Positions 32,167-39,713 of a DNA stretch of 39,713 bases are shown piece by piece. The notes under the pieces were generated by a model. It had not been told where the DNA came from and did not search any database. It saw only the letters and a list, made by a program, of their open reading frames with translations. Source of the DNA: an uncultured Prevotellaceae bacterium (lineage in GTDB: Bacteria > Bacteroidota > Bacteroidia > Bacteroidales > Bacteroidaceae); assembly GCA_902771155.1 (NCBI GenBank), contig CACXVS010000027.1:1-39713 (forward strand). Reading direction: 5' to 3'. Made by a program: the position numbers and the translations under genes. Each line of letters starts with the position of its first letter. Within the stretch, counting starts at the first letter, position 1.

Positions 32167-35012
32167 TGAGACGGCTGTTACTCCTCGGATACATGATAGC
32201 TGCGGTGGGAGCAGCGATGGCTCAGGGAACACCCTTCCTGAAAAACTATTCTGCGGATGAATACCAGGCGCAGGACATCAACTTCGACATCGACGTGGAT
32301 AAAAACGGTACGGTATATGCCGCCAACTTCGAAGGACTGCTGTACTACGACAACGCCATCTGGCGCATCCTCTACACCTCGGGCTACACAGGCATCAGCC
32401 GCATCACCGTCACCTATATCGACAAGAACAACGTGGTATGGGTGGGCGGCTATAACTACTTCGGAAAAGTGAGCCACCGCCCCAACGGACAACTATATCT
32501 GGAGAGAGTAGGAGGCGTCGATCAAGTGAGGGGCGAGGTGTACGAGATATGGGAAAAGGACGATGCACTGAGGTTCCTTGTCAGTAGCGGCAATATCTGC
32601 GAGGTGAAGAACGGCAAGGTATCGGTGGTGAAGACCATCAATAAGGACATACTCAATGTGGGTATCATGGATATCGTCAGTCCCGAAGAGATCGACGACA
32701 ATCAAAGTATCATGGTGCTGACAGAAATCACCCAGGAAGAGCCGCTCGACAACGGACTGATAGCCAAGGTGAAGAAGAACAAGGGTATCGTGGTAACCGA
32801 CACCGTGGGGCGTCAACTCTACACTATCACGGAGAAGGAAGGACTGCTCAACGACAACGTGTCGTGGGTAGCCTACGACGGGCACGGCGTGCTCTGGGGA
32901 GCCTCGGAGAACGGACTCTTCTCGATAGGCATCCCGTCGGCCTTCACGCATTTCTCCGAATACGAAGGTCTGAAGGGCGACGTCATCTCACTCGAGGAAT
33001 ACCAGGGAAAGATCTACGCAGGCACGATGACCGGTCTGTACCGCCTGGAAGGAAGGACGTTTCAGCAGGTGGGAGACATCAGTCATGCCTGTTGGGCACA
33101 GACAAAATCCATCAATGGACTCCTGGCAGCCACCTCGAACGGCATCTACGGCGTCTTTCCCGACGGAAGCGTCAGACAACTGTCGACAAGCAGTTCGACA
33201 GCCTTACTCATCGACGGAGTTTACGTGTATAGCGGTGAGATCGACGGCGTCTATCTGACACATACCAAAACCAATGTCAGGAAGAGGGTGAGCGACCTGG
33301 AGAAGGTGACTAAGATCATCAAGGACTCCAAGGGTACGATATGGCTGCAGAGCATGTATGGCGAGATACAGTACAAAAGGGCGAACGAAGCGGAATTCAA
33401 GGCTTTTAAGAAGCAGGATACCGCTGAGGAGATGGTAGTGACACTGGTACAGACCAGGAACAAACTGCTCTACGTGGAGGCCGACGATGCCGACCCCTTC
33501 CCCTACCCCTTGTTCTCATATACCGACAAGTCGGGAGTAACGTGGCTGACAGACCATGAGGGCAAGCATATCTACAGATGGAAAGACGGACAGCGACTGA
33601 CCGATCTGGACCAACTGCTGTTCCCCCTAGGCAATAACATCATACGGGCTATCTACCTGGACGGCGACAAGCTGTGGTTTGGCGGCAGCGATGGCATCAC
33701 CGTGATCGACACCAGCATGAACGATCCGGCTATGCTGACTACCGAAAGGCTGCTGATAAGAAGCATTACCCTCGGAGCCGACAGCGTGATATGGGGCGGC
33801 TATGGGGAGATGCCAACAAGTCTGCCCGACCTGAGCAGCCGCAGCCGGAACCTGCGCTTCGTGTACTCCCTCGACCACGAGGCTATACTGGGAGAAACCG
33901 TCTATCGCCACCAGCTGAACAATGGCGGATGGAGCGCATGGGCCGACGACCACGACGCAGAGTACCTGAACCTGTCACCGGGTAACTATACCTTCATGGT
34001 GCAGGCGCGCGACGCCTTCGGACTGGAGTCGGAAGTGGTCTCCGTCAGCTTCCGTATCAAATTTCCGTTCTACTTGCGGTGGTACATGGACATACTCTAT
34101 CTACTTGTAGCACTTCTGCTCGTCTATGCCGTCGTTGCACTGCGTATGCGAAAACTGAAAAGAGACAAGATACTTCTGGAGAAGATTGTCGATGAGAGGA
34201 CCGCCGAGGTGAGAAGCGCCCATAAGGAACTGGTGAAACAGGAGAAGATGGCTACCGTGGGTAAACTGACGCAGGGACTCATCGACCGCATCCTGAACCC
34301 GCTGAACTATATCAACAACTTCTCGAAACTATCAGAGGGACTCGTGAAAGACATCGAGGCCAACATCGACGACGACAAAGACAAGATGGACCCTGAGAAC
34401 TACGAGGACACGATGGACGTGCTGGGCATGCTGGCAGGCAACCTGAAAAAGGTGGGAGAGCACGGCCAGAACACCACCCGCACGCTGAAGGCGATGGAGG
34501 AGATGCTGAAAGACCGTACGGGAGGCATCGTGAAGACCGACCTCTGCCAGATACTGCGGCAAGACGAGGAGATGACGGGTGCCTATTATGCCGACGACAT
34601 CAGCAAGTACCACATCGACATCGCATTCAGCTATCCGGAAGAGCCCGTGTATATCATGGCTAACCCCGAACTGATGAGTAAGGTGTTCATGAGTCTGCTG
34701 AGCAACAGCATCTATGCCGTGGCAAAAAAGGCCAGAAACACATCGTTTAATCCCGCCGTTTCGCTTCAGGCATCGACAACTGGCGAACAGATGACCATCA
34801 CCATCTACGACAACGGCGTCGGAATCGAGGATAAGGTCATCGACAAGGTGTTCGACCCCTTCTTCACCACCAAGACCACTGGTGAGGGGTCGGGTATCGG
34901 TCTCTATCTCAGTCATGACATCATACAGAACCTTGGCGGTAACATCAGTGTCCAGTCGGTCAAAGACGAATTCACAGAGTTTACTATCACCATTCCCATC
35001 ATCAAAGAATAA
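32163..35012 (+). CDS. Propeller/Y_Y_Y sensor with degenerate histidine kinase (His replaced by Asp708)
   Basis: Start ATG at 32163 overlaps the previous stop by 4 nt and gives a signal peptide (MRRLLLLGYMIAAVGAAMAQ); a frame extension to 32094 has none. The product has 949 residues: periplasmic propeller repeats (about 30-560; GLLYYDNAIWRILYTSGYTG, GVLWGASENGLFSIG), a Y_Y_Y domain (about 570-625), one membrane segment (YLRWYMDILYLLVALLLVYAV), a coiled linker (KIVDERTAEVRSAHKELVKQ) and a kinase region. The DHp motif reads GLIDRILNPLNYI where active relatives read GIAHEIQNPLNFV, so the phospho-acceptor is Asp708 (codon GAC at 34284). The ATP-binding part keeps N-box SLLSNSIYA, G1 DNGVGI and G2 GSGIGLYLSH. 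It should bind ATP but cannot autophosphorylate in the usual way. Confidence 0.9.
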   Translation: MMRRLLLLGYMIAAVGAAMAQGTPFLKNYSADEYQAQDINFDIDVDKNGTVYAANFEGLLYYDNAIWRILYTSGYTGISRITVTYIDKNNVVWVGGYNYFGKVSHRPNGQLYLERVGGVDQVRGEVYEIWEKDDALRFLVSSGNICEVKNGKVSVVKTINKDILNVGIMDIVSPEEIDDNQSIMVLTEITQEEPLDNGLIAKVKKNKGIVVTDTVGRQLYTITEKEGLLNDNVSWVAYDGHGVLWGASENGLFSIGIPSAFTHFSEYEGLKGDVISLEEYQGKIYAGTMTGLYRLEGRTFQQVGDISHACWAQTKSINGLLAATSNGIYGVFPDGSVRQLSTSSSTALLIDGVYVYSGEIDGVYLTHTKTNVRKRVSDLEKVTKIIKDSKGTIWLQSMYGEIQYKRANEAEFKAFKKQDTAEEMVVTLVQTRNKLLYVEADDADPFPYPLFSYTDKSGVTWLTDHEGKHIYRWKDGQRLTDLDQLLFPLGNNIIRAIYLDGDKLWFGGSDGITVIDTSMNDPAMLTTERLLIRSITLGADSVIWGGYGEMPTSLPDLSSRSRNLRFVYSLDHEAILGETVYRHQLNNGGWSAWADDHDAEYLNLSPGNYTFMVQARDAFGLESEVVSVSFRIKFPFYLRWYMDILYLLVALLLVYAVVALRMRKLKRDKILLEKIVDERTAEVRSAHKELVKQEKMATVGKLTQGLIDRILNPLNYINNFSKLSEGLVKDIEANIDDDKDKMDPENYEDTMDVLGMLAGNLKKVGEHGQNTTRTLKAMEEMLKDRTGGIVKTDLCQILRQDEEMTGAYYADDISKYHIDIAFSYPEEPVYIMANPELMSKVFMSLLSNSIYAVAKKARNTSFNPAVSLQASTTGEQMTITIYDNGVGIEDKVIDKVFDPFFTTKTTGEGSGIGLYLSHDIIQNLGGNISVQSVKDEFTEFTITIPIIKE

Positions 35013-35017
35013 CGCCT

Positions 35018-35836
35018 ATGGAACAACAGAACGACCTGCTCAAAGAGCAACTGAGGGAACAAGAGAAACTGGCTTCGCTGGGACTGCTCAGCGCCGGTAT
35101 CGCCCACGAGATTCAGAACCCCCTGAACTTCGTCATCAATTTCAGCAAGATGTCGGGGAAACTGCTGGACGACCTGACAGAGATTGTGGAAGCCAATAAA
35201 GCCAAACTCAGCGAGGACGACCGTCTGGATGCTGAAGACATCATGAACGACCTGAAGGAGAACATGGGGAAGATTGTGGAGCACGGAGAGCGTGCCATCT
35301 CTACCATTCAGGGCATCCTGCTGATCTCACGCGGCAAGGAGAACCAATACATCCCCTCCTCGCTCAACAAGATCGTGAAGGAATACGTGTGGCTGTCGTA
35401 CCACGCCATGCGTGCCAAGAACAAAGACTTCAACGTGAGTATCCAGGAGCAGTATGAAGACAACCTGCCCCTGACGGAGGTCATCCCCCAGGACATCAGC
35501 AGGGCGGTGCTCAACCTGATGACCAATGCCCTTTACGCCATCTGGAAGAAGGCTCAGAGGCTCACCGACTTCAAACCCGAGATCAGAGTCAGCGTGAGTA
35601 GCAGAGACGGACAGATCGTCGTCAGCATCGCCGACAATGGCGAGGGCATGAACGACGAGGTGAAGCAGAAGCTGTACGACAACTTCTTCACCACCAAACC
35701 CATAGGTCAAGGTACCGGTCTCGGTATGGGTATTACGCGAGACATTATTGAGAACAAACACGGAGGCACCATTTCCTTCGAATCCACCGAGGGCGTTGGT
35801 ACCACCTTTACCATCACTATCCCCATCAAGAAATGA
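35018..35836 (+). CDS. Soluble histidine kinase without a sensor domain
   Basis: The 272-residue cytosolic kinase has a short coiled N-terminus (MEQQNDLLKEQLREQEKLAS) and then a DHp domain with the intact phospho-acceptor His30 in SAGIAHEIQNPLNFV. The HATPase part has N-box NLMTNALYAIW, G1 ADNGEGM and G2 GQGTGLGMGITRD. It has no membrane, PAS, GAF or receiver domain, so it needs a partner for input. It is very similar in design and partly in sequence to the kinase part of the preceding gene (NPLN, INFSK/NNFSK, FFTTK). It starts 5 nt after that gene and overlaps the TonB-receptor start by 4 nt. Confidence 0.93.
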   Translation: MEQQNDLLKEQLREQEKLASLGLLSAGIAHEIQNPLNFVINFSKMSGKLLDDLTEIVEANKAKLSEDDRLDAEDIMNDLKENMGKIVEHGERAISTIQGILLISRGKENQYIPSSLNKIVKEYVWLSYHAMRAKNKDFNVSIQEQYEDNLPLTEVIPQDISRAVLNLMTNALYAIWKKAQRLTDFKPEIRVSVSSRDGQIVVSIADNGEGMNDEVKQKLYDNFFTTKPIGQGTGLGMGITRDIIENKHGGTISFESTEGVGTTFTITIPIKK

Positions 35837-38241
35837 GCCTCAGAAAGTTATTCCTCATCGCCCTGATCTCCCTTCTGCACGTCGTACCCACCGAGGCACA
35901 GAACGATGATTCGCGCCAGCTACTCACCGATGCCGAAAACGCCTACCAGATAGGTAAGATAGAGGAAGTCATGGATATACTTCAAGGAAAAGTGGGCAGT
36001 ATGAACAGTGCCCTCAAGCTTAGGGCCTATCGCCTTCTGTCGCTCTGTGCACTGGCTATCGAACAACCCGAAAAGGCCAGGGAATATGCCATCAAGATGC
36101 TCAGCGAGAACCCCTACTACACGCCAACGGTGGATTATCCGCCGCGATTCATCGACCTGGTGAAGGACATCAAGCAGAATATGGAGGAGACAAAGATCAC
36201 CACGGCCTCGAACCAAAGTGAGAGTATGAATGAGGCTCCAACGCCCATTACTATCATCACCTCCGAGATGATCGAAGAACTGGGCTATAACAAAAACCTC
36301 AACCAGATACTTGCCACCTACGTGCCTGGCATGACAGAAATCGCAGCAGAGAATCCTGGTGAGAACCTGGCGATGCATGGCGCCTATTCCGACAATCAGG
36401 AAATGATTCTGGTGATGGAGAATGGTCACAGGCAGAACAACCGCTTCAATAATGCAGGACCCTTGAGCTACAACATCAGTACCGAGAAGATCGATCACAT
36501 CGAGGTGCTGCGAGGACCAGCCTCATCACTCTATGGCGACGTGGCTTTATCAGCTGTTGTCAATATCATCACCAAGAACGGAAGCAGTGTCAATGGCGTG
36601 AACGCCCGTTACGGCTATGGCTCCTTCGGCACCCACAGAGCCGACATTATGCTTGGCACCCAGTTCATGGATGCCGACATCACGGCATGGGCTTCCCTAT
36701 ACAAGTCGGATGGTCAGACTCGTCATTACAGCGATGGTGAGGGCTTTTACTTGATGGACAAAATAGAAAATGACTATGTGAAGTCCTATGGACCCGACAA
36801 GATATATGTTGACAGCTACAAGGGTGTACCCTCTTTCGATATCGGTTTTACATTCAGACTGAAAGGCTTTAACTTGATGCTCAGTCGTAAAAGATTCTGC
36901 AAACTATATCAGAATTCCGGTGAGTTAGGCTATGATTATGACTTGTATCCCGTCATCAGTGGCAACAGTCCAGGATATAGTGATGACGGCACGCATATCG
37001 AACTCGGCTATACCCGGCAGATAGGCAAGATATTACTCAATGCAACGGCTTATGGCGACTATAAGACCTTTGTGAATTACAAGCCTAATTATGACAGAAG
37101 AAGTCAACCTAACGAGTATCAAGATGAAGATGAGGAAGAAACAGATTCGATATGGTCGTGGACTAATGCTGATTATCTGGCTATCAAGGAATTTTCGTAC
37201 GGAGGCTATCTAAGTGCCAGTGCCGACTATCGTCTGGGCAGTATGAATGGAAATATTCAGGCAGGCGGCCAGTTCGAACACTATTCCTTCCAGAGTGCAA
37301 CGAGTCTGAATATTGTTAATGATGAAATTTCATACGGAGGTTATCAGGATCAGACACTCGACAAGCAAGGAAAAGAAAACAGTCTTTCCTTATTTGTGCA
37401 AGACAAGCATTATTTCATACCGGAACTGATTCTGAACGCAGGTCTTCGCTACGATATCAAGTACCACGTAAATAATAATAACTTAAAGAAGTTCTCGCCC
37501 CGTCTGGCTCTGATGTATGTACCTAATAAGCGATTCACTCTGAAGCTCTCTTATGCCGAGGCTTTTGCCGACCTGAATTTCTATTACCGCTACATGGGTT
37601 ATGAAGATAAATATGAAAAAGAGCCTCTACATATGTCGGCTTTACAACTCACTGCCATGGGGCAGATTGTACCGCTGAAACTGAGCTATGAAGTCAACCT
37701 GTTTTATAACAAGTGGGACCAAATGATGCGCTGGCATATGAGATGGGACGACGAAGAAGAATATGTTATTCATAACAATGGGCAGATGGAGAACATCGGT
37801 ATCGAAGGCAATACCCGATACACTGGCAAACGATTCACTGGCAACCTTACGATCTATTACTGCCACGACACCAAGGGTTATAGGTATTACTACAACAGCA
37901 TTGAAGGAATAACCAATAACGTACCCCACTTTACGGCGAACCTGCATGGATCCTATCAACTGCTACAGACAAGCAACCACGCCCTGAAGGTGTATGGTAC
38001 GGCATCATACCGAAACAGGATCCTGAATTATGGGAGCTTTGAAGAGACTGATTTTTATATAAGCGACAAGTTGCGTTTCGACCTTGGTGTGAAGTACTCT
38101 TATCGCCAGAATCTGGGAATCGCCCTAGACTGTGAGAACATCTTCGATACCGACCTCTATGTGTGTGGTCCTAATTACAGAAAGCACCCCCTTTTCCAGC
38201 GCGGACGCACCCTGATGGCGTCGATATCATGCCATTTCTAA
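35833..38241 (+). CDS. TonB-dependent outer-membrane receptor with TPR-like N-terminal domain
   Basis: The 802-residue protein has a signal peptide (MSLRKLFLIALISLLHVVPTEA) and then, in place of the usual carboxypeptidase-like domain, a helical TPR-like segment (about 27-115; LLTDAENAYQIGKIEEVMDILQ, EQPEKAREYAIKMLSENPYY). The plug domain follows (TPITIITSEMIEELGY...NQILATYVPGM; VEVLRGPASSLYGDVALSAVVNIITK), then the 22-strand barrel ending in RTLMASISCHF. It probably imports a large ligand or senses one. No SusD partner gene is present. The barrel half is poorer in GC than the kinase genes before it. Start overlaps the kinase stop (ATGA), so it is the last gene of the operon. Confidence 0.9.
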   Translation: MSLRKLFLIALISLLHVVPTEAQNDDSRQLLTDAENAYQIGKIEEVMDILQGKVGSMNSALKLRAYRLLSLCALAIEQPEKAREYAIKMLSENPYYTPTVDYPPRFIDLVKDIKQNMEETKITTASNQSESMNEAPTPITIITSEMIEELGYNKNLNQILATYVPGMTEIAAENPGENLAMHGAYSDNQEMILVMENGHRQNNRFNNAGPLSYNISTEKIDHIEVLRGPASSLYGDVALSAVVNIITKNGSSVNGVNARYGYGSFGTHRADIMLGTQFMDADITAWASLYKSDGQTRHYSDGEGFYLMDKIENDYVKSYGPDKIYVDSYKGVPSFDIGFTFRLKGFNLMLSRKRFCKLYQNSGELGYDYDLYPVISGNSPGYSDDGTHIELGYTRQIGKILLNATAYGDYKTFVNYKPNYDRRSQPNEYQDEDEEETDSIWSWTNADYLAIKEFSYGGYLSASADYRLGSMNGNIQAGGQFEHYSFQSATSLNIVNDEISYGGYQDQTLDKQGKENSLSLFVQDKHYFIPELILNAGLRYDIKYHVNNNNLKKFSPRLALMYVPNKRFTLKLSYAEAFADLNFYYRYMGYEDKYEKEPLHMSALQLTAMGQIVPLKLSYEVNLFYNKWDQMMRWHMRWDDEEEYVIHNNGQMENIGIEGNTRYTGKRFTGNLTIYYCHDTKGYRYYYNSIEGITNNVPHFTANLHGSYQLLQTSNHALKVYGTASYRNRILNYGSFEETDFYISDKLRFDLGVKYSYRQNLGIALDCENIFDTDLYVCGPNYRKHPLFQRGRTLMASISCHF

Positions 38242-38267
38242 ACATAAAACAAAAAAATAGAGCTTTT

Positions 38268-38283
38268 TAGCAAGATTTTGCTA
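38268..38283 (+). terminator. Weak hairpin after the TonB receptor gene
   Basis: TAGCAA-GATT-TTGCTA, 6-bp stem with a 4-nt loop, 26 nt after the stop codon; only a TTTAG follows. A modest terminator candidate. Confidence 0.4.
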
Positions 38284-38290
38284 TTTAGAG

Positions 38291-38321
38291 TTTGCATTTT
38301 GAGGATTATTTTGTATCTTTG
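38291..38321 (+). promoter_or_regulatory. Promoter of the AAA ATPase gene
   Basis: TTTG (38291-38294), 19 nt, TATCTTTG (38314-38321) followed by C: a full consensus match, 27 nt before the ATG at 38349. It separates this gene from the signalling operon. Confidence 0.8.
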
Positions 38322-38348
38322 CACCTGTTTTAAAACAAATCAGGCAGG

Positions 38349-39539
38349 ATGGAAGCATTTTTCAGAACGCACAGATATCTGGTAGAGCATACCAATGCAC
38401 CAGTTCGCCGCAACCTCATGGACGAGATTGACTGGAGCGACCGCATGATTGGTATCAAGGGAACACGCGGCGTCGGGAAAACCACGTTCCTCCTGCAATA
38501 CGCTAAAGAGCATTTTGATATACAAGACCGTCAATGCCTGTATATCAACATGAACAATTTCTATTTTCAGGGTGAGGGCATTGCCGACTTTGCCGGCAAT
38601 TTCTATAAGCACGGCGGTCGCGTGTTGCTGATAGACCAAGTGTTTAAGCACCCCAACTGGAGCAGTGAACTCCGCAAGTGTTATGACCTCTACCCTAACC
38701 TGAAGATCGTGTTTACGGGTAGCAGCGTGATGCGACTGAAGGACGAGAACCCTGAACTGAACGGCATCGTGAAATCGTACAACCTGCGTGGCTTCTCCTT
38801 CCGTGAGTTCATCAACCTGCTGACAGGCAACGATTTCCGTTCATACACACTCGACGAGATCCTGCACGACCACGAGCATATTATCAAACAGATATTGCCT
38901 AAGGTACAGCCCAACCGTTATTTCCAGGACTATATCCATCACGGATTCTATCCCTTCTTCCAGGAGCACCGCAATTACTCGGAAAACCTGCTGAAGACGA
39001 TGAACATGATGACTGAGGTGGATATCCTGCTCATCAAGCAGATTGAACTGAAGTATCTCACGAAGATCAAGAAACTGTTCTACCAGATAGCGGAAGACGG
39101 GCCCGCCAAGGCGCCCAATGTGAGTAAACTGGCTCAGAATATTGCCACCAGTCGCGCCACAGTGATGAATTACATCAAATATCTCACTGATGCCCGTCTG
39201 CTGAACCTGATCTATCCCTTAGGCCAGGATTTCCCCAAGAAGCCAGCCAAGATCATGCTCCACAACTCCAACCTCATGTATGCCATCTATCCCATCAAGG
39301 TAGATAAGCAGGAGGCGATGGAGACCTTCTTCGTCAACTCGCTGTGGAAAGACCATAAGGTAAACACTGGTACCCGCGAGTGCAACTTCATCGTTGACGA
39401 GAAACTCAAGTTCCGCATCGTCGATGCCAAGTCTCCTGGCAAGTTGCGCATGACGCCTGATGTGATCTATGCCCGTTATAACACCGAGATCGGAAAAGGC
39501 AATCAAATACCGCTCTGGTTGCTGGGATTTCTTTATTAA
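38349..39539 (+). CDS. AAA_14/DUF4143-type ATPase
   Basis: The 396-residue cytosolic protein has a P-loop ATPase domain: Walker A GTRGVGKTT (Lys44), Walker B RVLLIDQVFK (Asp96, then Gln97 where the catalytic Glu is expected) and sensor-1-like VFTGSSVMRL. A helix-turn-helix-like middle segment (SKLAQNIATSRATVMNYIKYLTDARLLNLI) precedes the C-terminal DUF4143 region, which in some relatives is a PD-(D/E)XK nuclease fold; here the core reads ECNFIVDEKLKFRIVDAK, with Asn where the metal-binding Asp is usual. Members are very common in Bacteroidales with no settled role. Preceded by its own promoter. Confidence 0.85.
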   Translation: MEAFFRTHRYLVEHTNAPVRRNLMDEIDWSDRMIGIKGTRGVGKTTFLLQYAKEHFDIQDRQCLYINMNNFYFQGEGIADFAGNFYKHGGRVLLIDQVFKHPNWSSELRKCYDLYPNLKIVFTGSSVMRLKDENPELNGIVKSYNLRGFSFREFINLLTGNDFRSYTLDEILHDHEHIIKQILPKVQPNRYFQDYIHHGFYPFFQEHRNYSENLLKTMNMMTEVDILLIKQIELKYLTKIKKLFYQIAEDGPAKAPNVSKLAQNIATSRATVMNYIKYLTDARLLNLIYPLGQDFPKKPAKIMLHNSNLMYAIYPIKVDKQEAMETFFVNSLWKDHKVNTGTRECNFIVDEKLKFRIVDAKSPGKLRMTPDVIYARYNTEIGKGNQIPLWLLGFLY

Positions 39540-39587
39540 AATTGAAGAATTGAAGGATTGAAAAATTGAAGGATTGAAGAATTAAAC
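39540..39587 (+). repeat. AATTGAAG octamer repeats before nifJ
   Basis: Six tandem 8-bp units begin right after the ATPase stop codon: AATTGAAG, AATTGAAG, GATTGAAA, AATTGAAG, GATTGAAG, AATTAAAC. The unit is the reverse complement of CTTCAATT at 19647-19686, and in both places it reads AATTGAAG on the strand of the gene that follows. Confidence 0.85.
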
Positions 39588-39626
39588 AAATATTAGTTAG
39601 TAAATAAATCATTTTATTCTAAACAA

Positions 39627-39713
39627 ATGGCTAAAGAAAAGAAATTTATCACCTGTGATGGTAACGAGGCTGCGGCTCACGTGAGCTATATGTTCTCGGA
39701 GGTAGCTGCTATC
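39627..39713 (+). CDS. nifJ: Pyruvate:ferredoxin (flavodoxin) oxidoreductase, start only
   Basis: The last 87 nt encode 29 residues that run off the window: MAKEKKFITCDGNEAAAHVS and then YMFSEVAAI. This is the N-terminal segment of the pyruvate:ferredoxin oxidoreductase domain I family (DGN-AAAH-AY--SEVAAIYPITPSSP), the thiamine-diphosphate, iron-sulfur enzyme that makes acetyl-CoA in anaerobes. The ATG at 39627 has an A-rich leader. No promoter of the TAnnTTTG type is visible in the 87 nt after the ATPase gene. Confidence 0.85.
   Translation, partial: MAKEKKFITCDGNEAAAHVSYMFSEVAAI

Noticed and set aside
1..39713. CRISPR arrays, insertion sequences, integrases or restriction systems
   Set aside because: No spaced direct repeats of CRISPR type and no transposase, integrase or methylase gene were seen; the tandem repeats present have no spacers.

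Overview
The window looks like a chromosomal segment of a Bacteroidota bacterium, most likely order Bacteroidales and close to Prevotella/Segatella. Three things point there. Promoters repeatedly take the Bacteroidota form TTTG, 19-21 nt, TAnnTTTG. The protein families are lineage-typical: GldE-like CBS protein, propeller/Y_Y_Y sensors, LruC-type lipoprotein, TonB receptor, smalltalk peptide. Leaders are A-rich without strong Shine-Dalgarno sites. The genus is an inference; no search was run.

Layout. 1-223: end of a tiny smalltalk-type lipopeptide gene and a remnant of an M15 peptidase gene. 329-4122 (minus): gyrA and a periplasmic TPR protein. 4364-6901 (plus): clpC. 6954-8891 (minus): glutamine-dependent NAD synthetase. 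9025-11150 (plus): prmA and a clostripain-family lipoprotein. 11173-13887 (minus): four tRNAs (Gly-Leu-Leu-Gly) running into a conserved hypothetical gene, ssb and a gldE-like gene. 13982-16248 (minus): a receiver/histidine-kinase hybrid overlapping nspC (polyamine synthesis). 16343-22710 (minus): glmS, carA, carB, a cluster of glutamine-amide-using enzymes. 22809-27594 (minus): a propeller/Y_Y_Y membrane protein with no kinase domain, and a large LruC-like lipoprotein. 27595-28301: a 707-nt non-coding stretch with a striking nested inverted repeat. 28302-29339 (minus): an ATP-grasp-like protein. 29429-38241 (plus): the main accessory-looking locus. 38349-39539 (plus): an AAA/DUF4143-type ATPase. 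39627-end: the start of nifJ.

The best candidate for an undescribed system is the five-gene, translationally coupled operon at 29429-38241. Its order is receiver-PP2C phosphatase, membrane-anchored coiled-coil/WD40-like protein, a large propeller sensor kinase whose phospho-acceptor His is Asp708, a small soluble histidine kinase that keeps its His (His30) but has no sensor domain, and a TonB-dependent receptor with a TPR-like N-terminus. Three junctions are 4-nt start/stop overlaps and the fourth is a 5-nt gap. The simplest model (inference) is that a periplasmic sensor lacking its own phospho-site works with the soluble kinase, which signals to the receiver-phosphatase, in connection with an outer-membrane receptor.

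Other notable structure: a 163-bp element with 25-bp perfect arms around a concentric 36-bp AT palindrome; two places where the terminator of one gene contains the promoter of the next; a promoter placed so close to a start codon that the mRNA may be leaderless; and short 7-8 bp tandem repeats recurring in gene leaders.
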